Assembly: GCA_002086835.1 (NCBI GenBank)
Contig: MVIG01000003.1
Coordinates: 434,001 to 498,000 of the forward strand
DNA: 64,000 nucleotides
Direction: 5' to 3'
Origin: Mycolicibacterium porcinum
Lineage (GTDB): Bacteria; Actinomycetota; Actinomycetes; Mycobacteriales; Mycobacteriaceae
The position numbers were made by a program, and so were the translations under genes. Of the stretch, positions 1 to 9,287 are shown one piece after another; positions within the stretch are counted from its first letter, which is position 1; the number at the start of each line of letters is the position of its first letter. The notes beneath the pieces are model-generated. The model ran no database searches, was not told the DNA's origin, and saw nothing but the letters and a program-made list of their open reading frames with translations.

Positions 1-670
1 CGGACAGAACCGCGTCCAGCGCGGAGTAGAACAGCCCGAGCCCGTCATCCGACGGACCGGTCAACGCCTCGGTGGCGTGTTCGGGATGCGGCATGAGGCC
101 GACGACGCGCCGGTTTTCCGAGCACACACCCGCGATTCCGCGCATGGAACCGTTGAGGTTCTCGCGGTAGCGGAAGACCACCCGGTCCTCACCCTCGAGC
201 TCGTCGAGCACGGCCTCGGAGGCGACATACCGGCCCTCTCCCGACTTGAGCGGGATCAGCAGGTCCGCGCCGGCGTCATACCGGGTTGTCCAGGCGGTGG
301 CGTTGGAGGCGACCTCCAGCCACACGTCGCGGCAGATGAAATGCAGGCCGGCGTTGCGGGTCAGCGCTCCGGGCAGCAGCCCGGCCTCGCACAGCACCTG
401 GAAGCCGTTGCAGATACCGAGGACGGGCATGCCCTTGCCTGCGGCTTCCACGACCGAACCCATCACGGGGGCGAACTTCGCGATGGCCCCGCAGCGCAGG
501 TAGTCCCCGTAGGAGAAACCGCCGGGGACGACGACGGCGTCGACGCCTTTCAGATCGGCGTCGGCGTGCCACAGGCTGACCGCCTCGGCGCCGGCCAGCC
601 GGACGGCTCGGGCCGCATCGACATCGTCGAGCGTCCCGGGGAAGGTGATCACCCCGACACGGGTGGTCAC
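1..670 (-). CDS. purQ: Phosphoribosylformylglycinamidine synthase subunit PurQ (glutaminase), 3' end cut by window
   Basis: PurQ releases ammonia from glutamine for the FGAM synthase complex (PurL/PurS/PurQ) in cytoplasmic purine synthesis. Reading leftward from a GTG at 670 gives a class I glutamine amidotransferase: N-terminal [12 protein letters not shown], then [13 protein letters not shown], the nucleophile region [12 protein letters not shown] and the C-terminal PHPEHA motif carrying the catalytic His and Glu. 223 codons are visible. The family is about 224 residues, so only about one codon and the stop are missing. The GTG start overlaps the purS stop in a GTGA arrangement, which indicates translational coupling. 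Identification is firm. Confidence 0.97.
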   Translation of the reverse strand, partial: MTTRVGVITFPGTLDDVDAARAVRLAGAEAVSLWHADADLKGVDAVVVPGGFSYGDYLRCGAIAKFAPVMGSVVEAAGKGMPVLGICNGFQVLCEAGLLPGALTRNAGLHFICRDVWLEVASNATAWTTRYDAGADLLIPLKSGEGRYVASEAVLDELEGEDRVVFRYRENLNGSMRGIAGVCSENRRVVGLMPHPEHATEALTGPSDDGLGLFYSALDAVLS

Positions 671-906
671 GCGTCCTCCCGGCTCACCGAGAAGTCCTCG
701 ATAACGGTGTTGGCCAGCAGAGATTCGGCGATCTCAGCCAGGGTCTGGTCGGCTACGGAGTCATCGACTTCGAGCTCGAACCGCTTCCCTTGACGGACGT
801 CCGAGATACCACCATGTCCGAGCCGACCTAGTGCCCCGACGATCGCCTGCCCCTGAGGGTCGAGGATCTCCGCCTTGGGCATGACGTGCACAACCACCTT
901 TGCCAC
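667..906 (-). CDS. purS: Phosphoribosylformylglycinamidine synthase subunit PurS
   Basis: Small subunit that bridges PurL and PurQ and helps ammonia transfer in FGAM synthase. The 79-residue product from GTG at 906 begins [18 protein letters not shown] and contains the family pattern in which a beta-strand is followed by QGKRFELEV and a C-terminal helix. An ATG three codons upstream (915) is possible, but the GTG start gives the usual PurS N-terminus. The gene overlaps purQ by 4 bp. Next to purQ the assignment is secure. Confidence 0.95.
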   Translation of the reverse strand: MAKVVVHVMPKAEILDPQGQAIVGALGRLGHGGISDVRQGKRFELEVDDSVADQTLAEIAESLLANTVIEDFSVSREDA

Positions 907-916
907 GGCGCACACT

Positions 917-1579
917 CTACCGGCACGACCCTATGTAGGCCGTGCACAGTGGGTCGGCCAGCGCATCGAGCAACTGACCGTCCGGCGGCGCCGACCATGC
1001 GACCTGTGGCGGCGTGGTCGACCACATGGCCAACTCGACCACCGTGCTGTTGTCCGGATCGGCGATCAGGTACTGGTGCAGCACCCGGGTGTTGCCGAAG
1101 TTGATGGCCGCCGCGAACCGTCCGGGCCGGTCGGTCGTGACCGATGCCCCGGCCCCCGGACAGCTGCGCAGCGCGCCGACCGCGCCCTGCACCACCGCCA
1201 GCGCGGTTTGCCCGCCCTGCCAGGTGTCGCCGCGCCAGTGGATCACCTGGACGCGCAGTTGCCAGTGCCCTTCGGGCCGGGAGACCTCCGACCGTGCCGC
1301 CACCGCGTAGTCGCGTGGATCCCCGGGGATCGGAGGTGACGCGCACTCCTCTTCGAAGCGGAAACGCGGGGACGCTGCGGTGACGGCCAATCCCGCGAGT
1401 CCGGGCCAGCGGTACTCGCGGTTCAACGGCAGTTTCGAGGTGACGACCCACGCCGAGTCCGGGATGCGGTCACACAGCGGCGGACAGTCCGCGCCGGGAT
1501 CCGACCATGCCGGGGGCGGCCCTGCGGCCAGCCCGCAGAGCATGATCGACATCGCCACGACCACCCGCCATATCCCCAC
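917..1579 (-). CDS. Secreted conserved mycobacterial protein (Rv0787-like)
   Basis: About 220 residues from the GTG at 1579. The start could be a nearby downstream codon such as ATG 1552; the longer open frame upstream would run into the divergent gene. A hydrophobic N-terminal stretch (VVVAMSIMLCGLAAG) followed by small residues looks like a signal peptide, so the protein is probably exported or membrane anchored. The mature part has four or more cysteines (DCPPLCDRIP, SCPGAG, LCTAYIGSC) that could form disulfides. No enzymatic motif is visible. It lies directly upstream of purS in the same orientation, as Rv0787 does in M. tuberculosis. Function unknown. Confidence 0.75.
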   Translation of the reverse strand: MGIWRVVVAMSIMLCGLAAGPPPAWSDPGADCPPLCDRIPDSAWVVTSKLPLNREYRWPGLAGLAVTAASPRFRFEEECASPPIPGDPRDYAVAARSEVSRPEGHWQLRVQVIHWRGDTWQGGQTALAVVQGAVGALRSCPGAGASVTTDRPGRFAAAINFGNTRVLHQYLIADPDNSTVVELAMWSTTPPQVAWSAPPDGQLLDALADPLCTAYIGSCR

Positions 1580-1598
1580 CGAGCGCCACAATATAGGT

Positions 1599-2237
1599 AT
1601 GCAACTCACGCATTTCGGACATTCGTGCCTACTGGCCAGTATTTCGGACACCACCGTGTTGTTCGACCCGGGCAACTTCTCGCATGGGTTCGAAGGCATC
1701 ACCGGCCTGTCGGCCATCCTGATCACCCATCAGCACCCCGACCACGCCGATACCGCCCGGTTGCCCGCGCTGATCGACGCCAACCCGCAGGCCGCGCTCT
1801 ACGCCGATCCGCAGACCGCCTCACAGCTGGGCGAGCCCTGGCGGGCAGTGCATCCCGGCGACGAGTTCCGGGTCGGCTCACTCAATGTGCGCGGAGCCGG
1901 TGGCAAGCATGCCGTGATCCACCCCGAAATCCCTGTGATCGACAACATTTCGTACCTGCTGGGCGATGGCGAGCATCCGGCCCGGCTGATGCATCCGGGC
2001 GACGCGCTGTTCGTCCCCGGCGAACCGGTCGACGTGCTGGCCACTCCGGCGGCCGCCCCGTGGATGAAAGTCTCTGAGGCCGTGGACTTCCTGCGTGCGG
2101 TGGCTCCGACGCGGGCCGTGCCGATCCATCAGGGCATCATCGAGCCGAACGCGCGTGGCATCTATTACGGGCGGCTGGCCGAGATGACCAGCACGGACTT
2201 CCAGGTGCTCAGCGAGGAAACCGGTACCGAGTTTTGA
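1599..2237 (+). CDS. Metallo-beta-lactamase-fold hydrolase (UlaG-like)
   Basis: A 212-residue cytoplasmic protein starting at ATG 1599 (MQLTHFGHSC). The metal-binding motif THQHPDHAD (His44, His46, Asp48, His49) and the N-terminal GHSCLL pattern mark the UlaG-like branch of the metallo-beta-lactamase fold. Later histidines (GKHAVIHPEIP, VPIHQG) complete the metal site. The substrate cannot be told from sequence. An open frame continues upstream to 1380, but it would overlap the divergent secreted-protein gene and lacks family similarity. The position matches Rv0786c. Only about 20 bp separate the two divergent starts, so their promoters must overlap. Confidence 0.88.
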   Translation: MQLTHFGHSCLLASISDTTVLFDPGNFSHGFEGITGLSAILITHQHPDHADTARLPALIDANPQAALYADPQTASQLGEPWRAVHPGDEFRVGSLNVRGAGGKHAVIHPEIPVIDNISYLLGDGEHPARLMHPGDALFVPGEPVDVLATPAAAPWMKVSEAVDFLRAVAPTRAVPIHQGIIEPNARGIYYGRLAEMTSTDFQVLSEETGTEF

Positions 2238-2264
2238 TACAGGGCTCAGCCGCGGCGTTTTGAT

Positions 2265-3908
2265 TCAGGCGATATCGCCCGCCGCGCCGCGGCCGGCGGC
2301 TCGACCGGAGAAGATGCAGCCGCCCAGGAAGGTGCCTTCCAGAGACCGGTAGCCGTGCACCCCACCGCCGCCGAATCCCGCCGCCTCACCCGCGGCGTAC
2401 AGGCCGGGGAACGCCGCCCCGTCGTCCTTGAGCACCCGGGAGTCCAGATCGGTTTCCAAGCCGCCCAGGGATTTTCGGGTCAGGATGTGCAGTTTGACGG
2501 CGATCATCGGCCCGGCCTTCGGGTCGGTGAGACGATGCGGGGCGACGACGCGACTGAACCGGTCACCGAGATAGCCGCGGGCCGCCCGGATCGCGGTGAC
2601 CTGCCCGTCCTTGGTGAATTTGTTGACCACCTCGCGGTCCCGTGCGGTCACCTCGGCGGCCACGGTGGCGTAGTCGAGTTCCTGGACGTCCGGGACGTCG
2701 TTCATCGCGGCGACCAGTTCACGCAGCGAGCGGGCGCTGACGAAGTCCACGCCACGGTCGACGAACGCCTGCACGGGTGCCGGCGCACCCGGGCGTACGC
2801 GGGACAGCACGTCACGCACGCTGCGCGAGGTGAGGTCCGGATTCTGTTCCTGCCCGGACAGCGCGAACTCCTTGGCGATGATCCGCGCGTTGAGGATGAA
2901 CCAGGTGTAGTCCTGCCCGGTGCGACAGATGTGTTCGAGCGTGCCGAGGGTGTCGAAGCCGGGGTACAGCGGTCCCGGCAGCCGTTTCCCGTTGGCGTCC
3001 AACCACAATGACGACGGGCCCGGCAGGATCCGGATGCCGTGGTCGGGCCAGATCGGGTCGTAGTTGGTGATGCCTTCGGTGTAGTGCCACATCCGGTCGC
3101 TGTTGATGACGTGCGCACCGGCGGTCTCGGAAATGCCGATCATGCGGCCGTCGACGTGCGCGGGGACACCGCTGAGCAGCTGCTCGGGCACCCGGCCCAT
3201 GCGCGCGGGCCAGTTCTTGCGGACGAGGTCGTGGTTGCCGCCGATCCCGCCGCTGGCCACGATCACCGCCGATGCGCGGAACTCGAAGTCGCCGATGACA
3301 TTTCGTGACGACGGCGCCCCACGCGGCGCGTCGGAGGGCTCGAGCACCGCACCCCGGACCCCGATGACGGCGCCCTCGGAGACGATGAGTTCGTCGACGC
3401 GGTGACGGTGAGCGAACCTCACCCGGGGCTCGCCCAGCAACCGGCGGGCGAACACGTCGACGATCGCCGGACCGGTGCCCCAGGTGATGTGGAAACGCGG
3501 CACCGAGTTGCCGTGCCCCAGCGCACCGTACCCGCCCCGCTCGGCCCATCCGACCAACGGGAAAGTCTGCAGCCCGCGGGCCCGCAGCCAGCTGCGTTTC
3601 TCGCCCGCGGCGAAATCGACGTAGGCGTGTGCCCACTCCCGCGGCCAGTGGTCCTCGGGCCGGTCGAAGCCCGCGGTGCCCAGCCAGTCCTGAAGAGCCA
3701 ATTCCTGACTGTCACGAATGCCGAGCCTGCGCTGTTCGGGACTGTCGACGAAGAACAATCCGCCGAACGACCAGAACGCCTGCCCACCCAGGTTGGCGGC
3801 GTTCTCCTGGTCCACGATCAGTACGCGGTGACCCCGCTCGACGAGTTCGCACGCGGCGACCAACCCGGCGAGACCCGCCCCCACGACAATGACATCGGCG
3901 TCTGCCAT
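2265..3908 (-). CDS. FAD-binding dehydrogenase, 3-ketosteroid dehydrogenase/fumarate reductase family (Rv0785-like)
   Basis: A 547-residue flavoprotein from ATG 3908 (MADADVIVVGAGLAG). The Rossmann dinucleotide motif GAGLAGL is at residues 9-15, followed by the glutamate/aspartate-ended strand VLIVDQE. The C-terminal FAD motif GLYAAGEAAGFGGGG is near residue 510. Family members oxidise or reduce a carbon-carbon bond in steroid-like or dicarboxylate substrates using non-covalent FAD. KstD-like annotation is common for this group, but the substrate is not established from sequence. It is convergent with the metallo-hydrolase and follows the DUF2334-type gene in the same direction. Confidence 0.88.
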   Translation of the reverse strand: MADADVIVVGAGLAGLVAACELVERGHRVLIVDQENAANLGGQAFWSFGGLFFVDSPEQRRLGIRDSQELALQDWLGTAGFDRPEDHWPREWAHAYVDFAAGEKRSWLRARGLQTFPLVGWAERGGYGALGHGNSVPRFHITWGTGPAIVDVFARRLLGEPRVRFAHRHRVDELIVSEGAVIGVRGAVLEPSDAPRGAPSSRNVIGDFEFRASAVIVASGGIGGNHDLVRKNWPARMGRVPEQLLSGVPAHVDGRMIGISETAGAHVINSDRMWHYTEGITNYDPIWPDHGIRILPGPSSLWLDANGKRLPGPLYPGFDTLGTLEHICRTGQDYTWFILNARIIAKEFALSGQEQNPDLTSRSVRDVLSRVRPGAPAPVQAFVDRGVDFVSARSLRELVAAMNDVPDVQELDYATVAAEVTARDREVVNKFTKDGQVTAIRAARGYLGDRFSRVVAPHRLTDPKAGPMIAVKLHILTRKSLGGLETDLDSRVLKDDGAAFPGLYAAGEAAGFGGGGVHGYRSLEGTFLGGCIFSGRAAGRGAAGDIA

Positions 3909-3929
3909 GAGACGCAAGACTAGCCCTAG

Positions 3930-4634
3930 TCAGGCGGCGTCGGTCAGTACCGAAAATCCTCGCCACCGGTAGACCGTCGGCACGCACTGGTGCAGCAAAG
4001 CCAGGTCGATCGCGTCGAGCATGGCCTGCCTGGGGCCGGGCCTGCGCAGGTGCCGCGCAGCGACTGCGACCCGCACGATGCCTTCGCGTCGCGCGGTACG
4101 TTCGGCGGCCAGCACGACGGTGCGACACCACCACGGCTCGGACAGGAAGCCTTCTCCGATGCCGACCACCCGGGCCCGCGTCGTGGTCTGGCGGACCAGG
4201 TCGGTGACGCCGTTGAGGTCGGCGAGCAAGCGAAAGCCGTTGCGCGGCAAGGCGGTCACCGTGCCTTGCGATACGGTCCAGCCGGGGGCGGCGAACAACC
4301 GGGTGCGCAGGCCGAGGTGTTCGAGCACGCGGTCGGCGCCCATCAGCCGCAGATTGGCCTCATGGGCGGGCAGCGAGGCGAACTCCCCGCGACGCTTCTT
4401 GGTCGCGGCCTCGTCGTAGCCGTGCAGGACGACGGCGTCACCGGCGCTGCGCCGGCGGGCCAGCCATTCCACGGTCTCGGCGTCGCGATCTAACCGGTAA
4501 CCACCCTTGAGCCGCGGCGCCACCATCATCGAGGCGGGCACGCCGCGCGCGTCGAGTTCGGCGCAGAACGACTCGACATCGGCCATCGTGCGATCGCTGA
4601 TCTGCGATATCGAGACGATGAGTTGTCCGGTCAC
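3930..4634 (-). CDS. DUF2334/polysaccharide-deacetylase-like protein (Rv0784-like)
   Basis: A 234-residue protein beginning MTGQLIVSISQISDRT. The (beta/alpha)-barrel style order resembles the DUF2334 branch of NodB-type deacetylases: SQISDR near the N-terminus, VVLHGYDE around residue 90 and FAAPGWTVS around residue 137. No signal peptide is seen, so it probably acts in the cytoplasm. No substrate can be inferred. The stop lies about 20 bp upstream of the FAD dehydrogenase start, so the two are probably co-transcribed, as in Rv0784-Rv0785. Confidence 0.75.
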   Translation of the reverse strand: MTGQLIVSISQISDRTMADVESFCAELDARGVPASMMVAPRLKGGYRLDRDAETVEWLARRRSAGDAVVLHGYDEAATKKRRGEFASLPAHEANLRLMGADRVLEHLGLRTRLFAAPGWTVSQGTVTALPRNGFRLLADLNGVTDLVRQTTTRARVVGIGEGFLSEPWWCRTVVLAAERTARREGIVRVAVAARHLRRPGPRQAMLDAIDLALLHQCVPTVYRWRGFSVLTDAA

Positions 4635-4712
4635 GCTGCCAGTGTGGCAACGTCACATGTCGGGACGGTGTCGAACACTCTGACGCCGAATGTCCATTCG
4701 GCTAGGCCTCGA

Positions 4713-5201
4713 TCAGGCAGGCAGGACCGCTTCGATGGCCTCGATGACCTCGGGCGCGTCGGGTTCGGTACGCGGCCGGAACCGGTTGGCCACCGTGCCG
4801 CCCGGGGCCAGCAGGAACTTCTCGAAGTTCCACTGGATGTCCCCGGCCTCACCTGCCGCGTCGGGGGCCTTGGTCAGCTCGGCGTACAGCGGATGGCGAT
4901 CGGCGCCGTTGACGTCGGCCTTGGCCAGCAGCGGGAACGTCACACCGTAGGTGGTCGAGCAGAACGTCTGGATCTCCTCGGCGGTGCCCGGCTCCTGACC
5001 CATGAACTGATTGCAGGGCACCCCGACCACCGTCAGCCCCCGCGCGGCGTAATCCTGGGCGAGCTTCTCCAGGGCGGTGTACTGCGGCGTCAGACCGCAT
5101 TTGGAGGCCACGTTGACCACCAGGACTGCACCGCTTGCCAACTCGGCCAGCGTGGTCGGCTTGCCGTCGAGGGTGGTCAGCGGGATGTCGTTGAGGCTCA
5201 T
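4713..5201 (-). CDS. Glutathione peroxidase-family thiol peroxidase (two-Cys)
   Basis: A 162-residue enzyme from ATG 5201 (MSLNDIPLTTLDG) that reduces hydroperoxides. The peroxidatic Cys35 sits in NVASKCGLTPQY, the Gln of the catalytic tetrad in PCNQFMGQE (Gln65), and Trp124/Asn125 in IQWNFEKF. Cys81 (TFCSTTYGVTFP) aligns with the resolving cysteine of thioredoxin-dependent members. This fits mycobacteria, which make mycothiol and not glutathione. The upstream continuation of the frame past 5201 is a shadow of the adjacent TetR gene. It lies 19 bp downstream of that TetR gene on the same strand and may be co-transcribed. Confidence 0.92.
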   Translation of the reverse strand: MSLNDIPLTTLDGKPTTLAELASGAVLVVNVASKCGLTPQYTALEKLAQDYAARGLTVVGVPCNQFMGQEPGTAEEIQTFCSTTYGVTFPLLAKADVNGADRHPLYAELTKAPDAAGEAGDIQWNFEKFLLAPGGTVANRFRPRTEPDAPEVIEAIEAVLPA

Positions 5202-5220
5202 CGGCCCGACGCTACCGGAC

Positions 5221-5766
5221 CTACGCGTCGAACAGGATCTGGGCCAGGCTCTGCACTTTGGCGATCGGATCACCCGCGGTGTCGATCGCGTCGTTGAGCC
5301 ACAGCATCGAAAAGCCATGAACCAGAGACCACGCCGCCAGGGCGGCCCCCGCCGGGTCGGCGGCCGCCTTGGGGTCGGCCAGCGTGCCGACGCCGCGGTT
5401 CAGCTCAGCTCCGGCGGCCGCGGCAGCGGCCACCAGGGCGGGGTCGGTGTCGTCGTAGAGCGATTTGTCGAACATCACCTCGTAGTGGCCGGGGTGGTCG
5501 AGGGCGAAGCGCACATAGGCCTTCGCGGCGTCGATGAACTGGGGCCTGGCCTCGGTCAGCGCCGCGGCAAGGAGCTGGAACCCCTCGGTGGCCAGTGCGG
5601 TGAAAAGCCCGCGCCGGTCGGTGAAGTGATGCGCGGGTGCGGCGTGGGAGACACCCGCGGCCCGGGCCAGCTCTCGCAGCGAGATGCCGTCGGCGCCGCG
5701 TTCGGAAACCAGGGTGGCGGCCTGCGCGAGGATCACGGCCTTGAGGTCGCCGTGGTGATAGCCCAT
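5221..5766 (-). CDS. TetR-family transcriptional regulator
   Basis: A 181-residue repressor-type protein. The N-terminal helix-turn-helix (ISLRELARAAGVSHAAPAHHF, about residues 28-49) is typical of TetR. The C-terminal half (FALDHPGHYEVMFDKSLY, then AAWSLVHGFSMLWL) matches the TetR_C ligand domain found near DoxX-type genes. It is divergent from the DoxX-like gene across an 84-bp gap that carries a well-formed bipartite inverted repeat, so self-regulation plus control of doxX is likely. The glutathione peroxidase gene follows closely downstream. Confidence 0.92.
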   Translation of the reverse strand: MGYHHGDLKAVILAQAATLVSERGADGISLRELARAAGVSHAAPAHHFTDRRGLFTALATEGFQLLAAALTEARPQFIDAAKAYVRFALDHPGHYEVMFDKSLYDDTDPALVAAAAAAGAELNRGVGTLADPKAAADPAGAALAAWSLVHGFSMLWLNDAIDTAGDPIAKVQSLAQILFDA

Positions 5767-5785
5767 GCGCCCATCCTAGCCATGG

Positions 5786-5839
5786 ATCTTGACACCGCCT
5801 AGATTGGGCGTAGCGTGGCGATCTAGACATCGACAAGAT
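5786..5839. promoter_or_regulatory. Bipartite inverted-repeat operator between tetR and doxX-like genes, with promoter
   Basis: Seen directly: ATCTTG-N7-CTAGAT (5786-5804) is mirrored by ATCTAG-N7-CAAGAT (5821-5839) with identical internal spacing and a 16-bp centre. TTGACA (5789-5794) followed after 16 bp by TAGCGT (5811-5816) makes a credible rightward sigma-A promoter embedded in the repeat. A repressor bound here would block that promoter. Inference: operator of the adjacent TetR protein. Confidence 0.65.
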
Positions 5840-5850
5840 TGGAGCCCGCC

Positions 5851-6297
5851 GTGGCCGTGTTTCTCACTCTGATCCTCGGCAGCGTGGCAGCCCGGGTGAT
5901 CGGCCTGCTCGGCGTGGACTATGCCGACAACTGGCCCGCGGCAATCGCGGTCGGGCTGGCCGCGATGTTCGTGATGACCGGTGTCGCGCACTTCGTCAAT
6001 CCGCTGCGCCGCGACATGATCGCGATCGTGCCGCCTGCGCTACCCGCGCCCGGCCTGCTGGTCACGGTCACCGGTGTACTGGAATTGGCCGGCGCCGCTG
6101 GCCTGCTCTACCCGCCCACCCGGGTGGCGGCGGCGGTGTGCCTGTTCCTGCTCATGCTGGCGATGTTCCCGGCCAACGTCTACGCGGCCAGGATGCCGAA
6201 CCCGCCACAGTCGATGACCTCGCGGTTAAGTGTCCGGGCCGCCGAAGAGGCTGTCTACCTGGCCGCTGCCGTAGTTGTCGCGGTCGGCGGCAGCTAG
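5851..6297 (+). CDS. DoxX-family membrane protein
   Basis: A small integral membrane protein of 148 residues from GTG 5851 (an in-frame start at 5839 would add four). Four hydrophobic helices are evident: residues about 1-20, 28-50, 60-85 and 90-145. The DoxX signature MTGVAHFVNPLRRDM lies after the second. DoxX proteins are linked to redox stress and thiosulfate or quinone-associated complexes, but the substrate is unknown. The promoter and operator lie immediately upstream. The 3' end overlaps the convergent ptrB gene by 72 bp, so the last 23 codons are read on both strands. Confidence 0.85.
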   Translation: MAVFLTLILGSVAARVIGLLGVDYADNWPAAIAVGLAAMFVMTGVAHFVNPLRRDMIAIVPPALPAPGLLVTVTGVLELAGAAGLLYPPTRVAAAVCLFLLMLAMFPANVYAARMPNPPQSMTSRLSVRAAEEAVYLAAAVVVAVGGS

Positions 6298-8373
6298 CAG
6301 CCAGGCGTACTGGAACGCGGCTTCCTTCCACCGCTCGTAGCGTCCGGACAGCCCGCCGTGACCGGCCACCATCTCGGTCTTGAGCAGCACGGGATGACCG
6401 TCGGTCTTCGTATGACGCAGTGCGGCAACCCATTTGGCCGGCTCGACGTAGTACACCCGGGTGTCGTTGAGCGAGGTCATCGCCAGGATCGCCGGATAGT
6501 CCTGCGCCGCCACATTCTCGTACGGCGTGTAGGCCTTCATGTAGCGGTAGACCTCGGGGTCCTCCAACGGATTTCCCCACTCGTCCCACTCGGTAACAGT
6601 CAGCGGCAACGACGGATCCAGGATGGTCGTCAGCGCATCGACGAACGGCACCTGCGCCAGGATCCCGGCGAACAACTCCGGGGCCATGTTGGCCACCGCG
6701 CCCATCAACAGCCCGCCGGCGCTGCCGCCGAGAGCCACCAGATTCTGCGGGCGCGTCACGCCGCCGTCGATGAGATGGCGTGCCGCGGCGATGAAGTCGG
6801 TGAACGTATTGGTCTTCTCCAGCAGCTTGCCGTGCTCGTACCACGGCCGGCCGAGCTCACCGCCGCCGCGCACATGCGCGATCACGAACACCATGCCCCG
6901 GTCCAGCAACGACAACCGGGCGATCGAGAACCGCGGATCCTCACACGACTCGTAGGCGCCGTAGCCGTACAGCAGCGTCGGCGCCGGAAATTGCACCCCG
7001 GCCCGGTGGATGATCGAGATCGGGACCTGCTCCCCGTCGGGTGCGGTCGCCCAATCCCGGCGCTCCACATAGTCTTCCGGCCGGTAGCCGCCGAGCACGG
7101 GCTGCTCGCGGAGCAATGTGCGCTCACCGCTGGCCAGGTCCAGGTCGTAGATGCGGGCCGGGGTGATGAACGACGTGGCGCCGATCCGGAGCTTCGGCGT
7201 GGACCAGTTCGGGTTTCCGCCCATCCCCGCGGCGGTCAGCTCCGAATCGAAGGTCAGCTCCTCGCGCCGGCCGTAACCGTCCGCGGTCAGCGGCCACAGC
7301 GCCATCTTCGGCAATGCCTCACTGCGGTAACTGATCACCAGGAATCCGTCGAACGCGTCGACACCGTCCAGGCGGACGTCCGAGCGGTGCTCGATCAGGG
7401 TGCGGAAGTCGCTCGGATCACTGACCGGCGCGTCGACCAGCATGAAGTTCTCGGCGCCATCGTTGTGCAGGATCAGGAACCGATCCTCGCCCCCGACCAC
7501 GGCGTGCTCGACGGAGTACTCCACCAGATCACGACGCCCCCACACCGTGGTGAGCTCGGCGGTCGGGTCATGGGCGTCGACATAGGCGACCTCGGTGGTG
7601 ACCGCACTGCCCGAGGCGACGAACAGGTACTTGTCGCTGCGGCTGCGGCCGATCGCGACCCAGAACCGTTCGTCGGGTTCGTGATACACCTTCTCGGACG
7701 GCAGGCCCGAAGCCAGCCGGTGCCGCCACACAGTGTCGGGACGCCAGGCATCGTCGACCGTGGTGTAGTACAGCGTGCGGCTGTCGGCCGCCCAGGTGCC
7801 GCCGGCACCGATGCCGGTGATCGTGTCGTCGTACAGCTCGCCGGTACGTAAATCCTTGAACTTCAAGGTGTATCGCTCGTCGCCGAGGACGTCGACCGAA
7901 TAGGCCAGGATGTTGCCGTCCAGGCTCACCGTGGCCGCGCCGAGCGAGAAGTACTCGTGGCCGTCGGCCTCGATATTCTCGTCGAGCAGGATCTGCTCGC
8001 CGGGGATCTCCGCGTCGCCGTCGAGCTCGGGCGGCGTCCAGTCGTCGGGATCGTCGATCGGGCACCGGCAGTGCACCGCGTACTGCTTGCCCTCGAAGCT
8101 GCGCGCGTAGTACCACCAGCCGTTGCGGCGCATCGGCACCGAAAGGTCGGTTTCCTTGGTGCGGGCCTTGATCTCGTCGAAGATCTTCTGCCGCAACGGC
8201 TCCAGATGGGCCGTGGAGGCGTCGGTGTAGGCGTTCTCGGCTTCGAGGTGCGCGATCACCTCGGGGTTGTCCTTGTCGCGCAACCATTCGTACGGATCGA
8301 TGAACACGTCGCCGTGATGCTCGCGGCGATGATTGCCGCGCTTGGCGACCGGGGGCTGCACGGACTCGCTCAT
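6226..8373 (-). CDS. ptrB: Oligopeptidase B / prolyl oligopeptidase-family serine peptidase
   Basis: A 715-residue cytoplasmic S9 peptidase from ATG 8373 ([13 protein letters not shown]), with an N-terminal beta-propeller and a C-terminal alpha/beta-hydrolase domain. The nucleophile is in [10 protein letters not shown] (Ser about 548), the acid in the DTRVYY region and the His in [10 protein letters not shown] (about 670). It cleaves short peptides, usually after basic residues. The stretch upstream of 8373 belongs to purC. The start overlaps the purC stop by ATGA, so the two are translationally coupled. In M. tuberculosis H37Rv this gene is split (Rv0781/Rv0782); here it is a single uninterrupted frame. 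Confidence 0.95.
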   Translation of the reverse strand: MSESVQPPVAKRGNHRREHHGDVFIDPYEWLRDKDNPEVIAHLEAENAYTDASTAHLEPLRQKIFDEIKARTKETDLSVPMRRNGWWYYARSFEGKQYAVHCRCPIDDPDDWTPPELDGDAEIPGEQILLDENIEADGHEYFSLGAATVSLDGNILAYSVDVLGDERYTLKFKDLRTGELYDDTITGIGAGGTWAADSRTLYYTTVDDAWRPDTVWRHRLASGLPSEKVYHEPDERFWVAIGRSRSDKYLFVASGSAVTTEVAYVDAHDPTAELTTVWGRRDLVEYSVEHAVVGGEDRFLILHNDGAENFMLVDAPVSDPSDFRTLIEHRSDVRLDGVDAFDGFLVISYRSEALPKMALWPLTADGYGRREELTFDSELTAAGMGGNPNWSTPKLRIGATSFITPARIYDLDLASGERTLLREQPVLGGYRPEDYVERRDWATAPDGEQVPISIIHRAGVQFPAPTLLYGYGAYESCEDPRFSIARLSLLDRGMVFVIAHVRGGGELGRPWYEHGKLLEKTNTFTDFIAAARHLIDGGVTRPQNLVALGGSAGGLLMGAVANMAPELFAGILAQVPFVDALTTILDPSLPLTVTEWDEWGNPLEDPEVYRYMKAYTPYENVAAQDYPAILAMTSLNDTRVYYVEPAKWVAALRHTKTDGHPVLLKTEMVAGHGGLSGRYERWKEAAFQYAWLLAAADRDNYGSGQVDSLFGGPDT

Positions 8374-9257
8374 GCGCCGATCCAATCGTCGAACCGCAGA
8401 CCCGAAATCCGTTCGTATGCCTCGATGTAGCGATCCCGGGTGGCCGTCACGATCTCCTCGGGCAGCGGCGGCGGTGGGGTGTCGCCGTGCCGGTCCCAAC
8501 CCGAGTCAGGCCCGGTCAGCCAGTTGCGGACGAACTGCTTGTCGAAGCTGTCCTGCACCACACCCTGCCGATAGGTCTCGGCGCGCCAGTACCGCGACGA
8601 GTCCGGGGTGAACACCTCGTCGGCCAGCACCACGTTGCCGTGCTCATCGACACCGAACTCGAACTTGGTGTCGGCGATGATGATGCCCTTGGTCAGCGCA
8701 TGGTCCGCACCTTGGATGTACGTCTGCAGCGTGCGTTCCTTCAACTGGTTCGCCAGGACCGGCCCGACCAGGTCGATCACGTGGGCGAACGAGATGTTCT
8801 CGTCGTGCTCGCCGATGTCGGCCTTGGTAGCCGGGGTGAACAGCGGCTCGTCGAACTTGCTCGCCTCCCCGAGCCCGGGCGGCAGCGGGATACCGCACAC
8901 CGAACCCGACGCCTGGTAGTCCAGCAGCCCCGAGCCGGTCAGGTAGCCGCGCGCCACGCACTCCACCGGAAGCATCTTCAGTTGCTTCACCACCAGCGCA
9001 CGGCCCAGCACCTCGGCGGGGATGCGCTCGTCGTCCGGCGGCCCGGCCAGGTGGTTGGGTGCGCTGATCAGGTCGAAGAAGAACACGCTCATCGCCGTCA
9101 GGATCCGGCCCTTGTCCGGGATCTGCGAGTCGAGGACGTAGTCGTAGGCCGAGATGCGGTCGGTCGCCACGAACAGCAGGTGCTCGTCGTCGATGCGGTA
9201 CAACTCGCGGACTTTGCCGCTGGCCAGGTGCTGGTAGTCGGACAGAGCAGGGCGCAT
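8370..9257 (-). CDS. purC: Phosphoribosylaminoimidazole-succinocarboxamide synthase (SAICAR synthetase)
   Basis: PurC condenses CAIR with aspartate using ATP in purine biosynthesis. The 295-residue product begins [20 protein letters not shown], where the SGKVRELY loop binds ATP. It continues with [13 protein letters not shown], the central [13 protein letters not shown] metal/aspartate motif and the late TPDSSRYW motif. Length is normal for the family. It is the first gene of a purC-ptrB pair with a 4-bp overlap and diverges from the membrane protein at 9288 across 30 bp. Confidence 0.97.
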   Translation of the reverse strand: MRPALSDYQHLASGKVRELYRIDDEHLLFVATDRISAYDYVLDSQIPDKGRILTAMSVFFFDLISAPNHLAGPPDDERIPAEVLGRALVVKQLKMLPVECVARGYLTGSGLLDYQASGSVCGIPLPPGLGEASKFDEPLFTPATKADIGEHDENISFAHVIDLVGPVLANQLKERTLQTYIQGADHALTKGIIIADTKFEFGVDEHGNVVLADEVFTPDSSRYWRAETYRQGVVQDSFDKQFVRNWLTGPDSGWDRHGDTPPPPLPEEIVTATRDRYIEAYERISGLRFDDWIGA

Positions 9258-9287
9258 TGGGCCAGCCTATGTGTTGGGATCGGTTTC

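Noticed and set aside
1380-1598. N-terminal extension of the metallo-hydrolase by 73 codons
   Set aside because: The extension overlaps the divergent secreted-protein gene and does not resemble the family; ATG 1599 gives the standard UlaG-like N-terminus.
6358-7851. A 497-codon open frame antisense to ptrB
   Set aside because: Shadow frame; the sense strand is a full-length peptidase with an intact catalytic triad.
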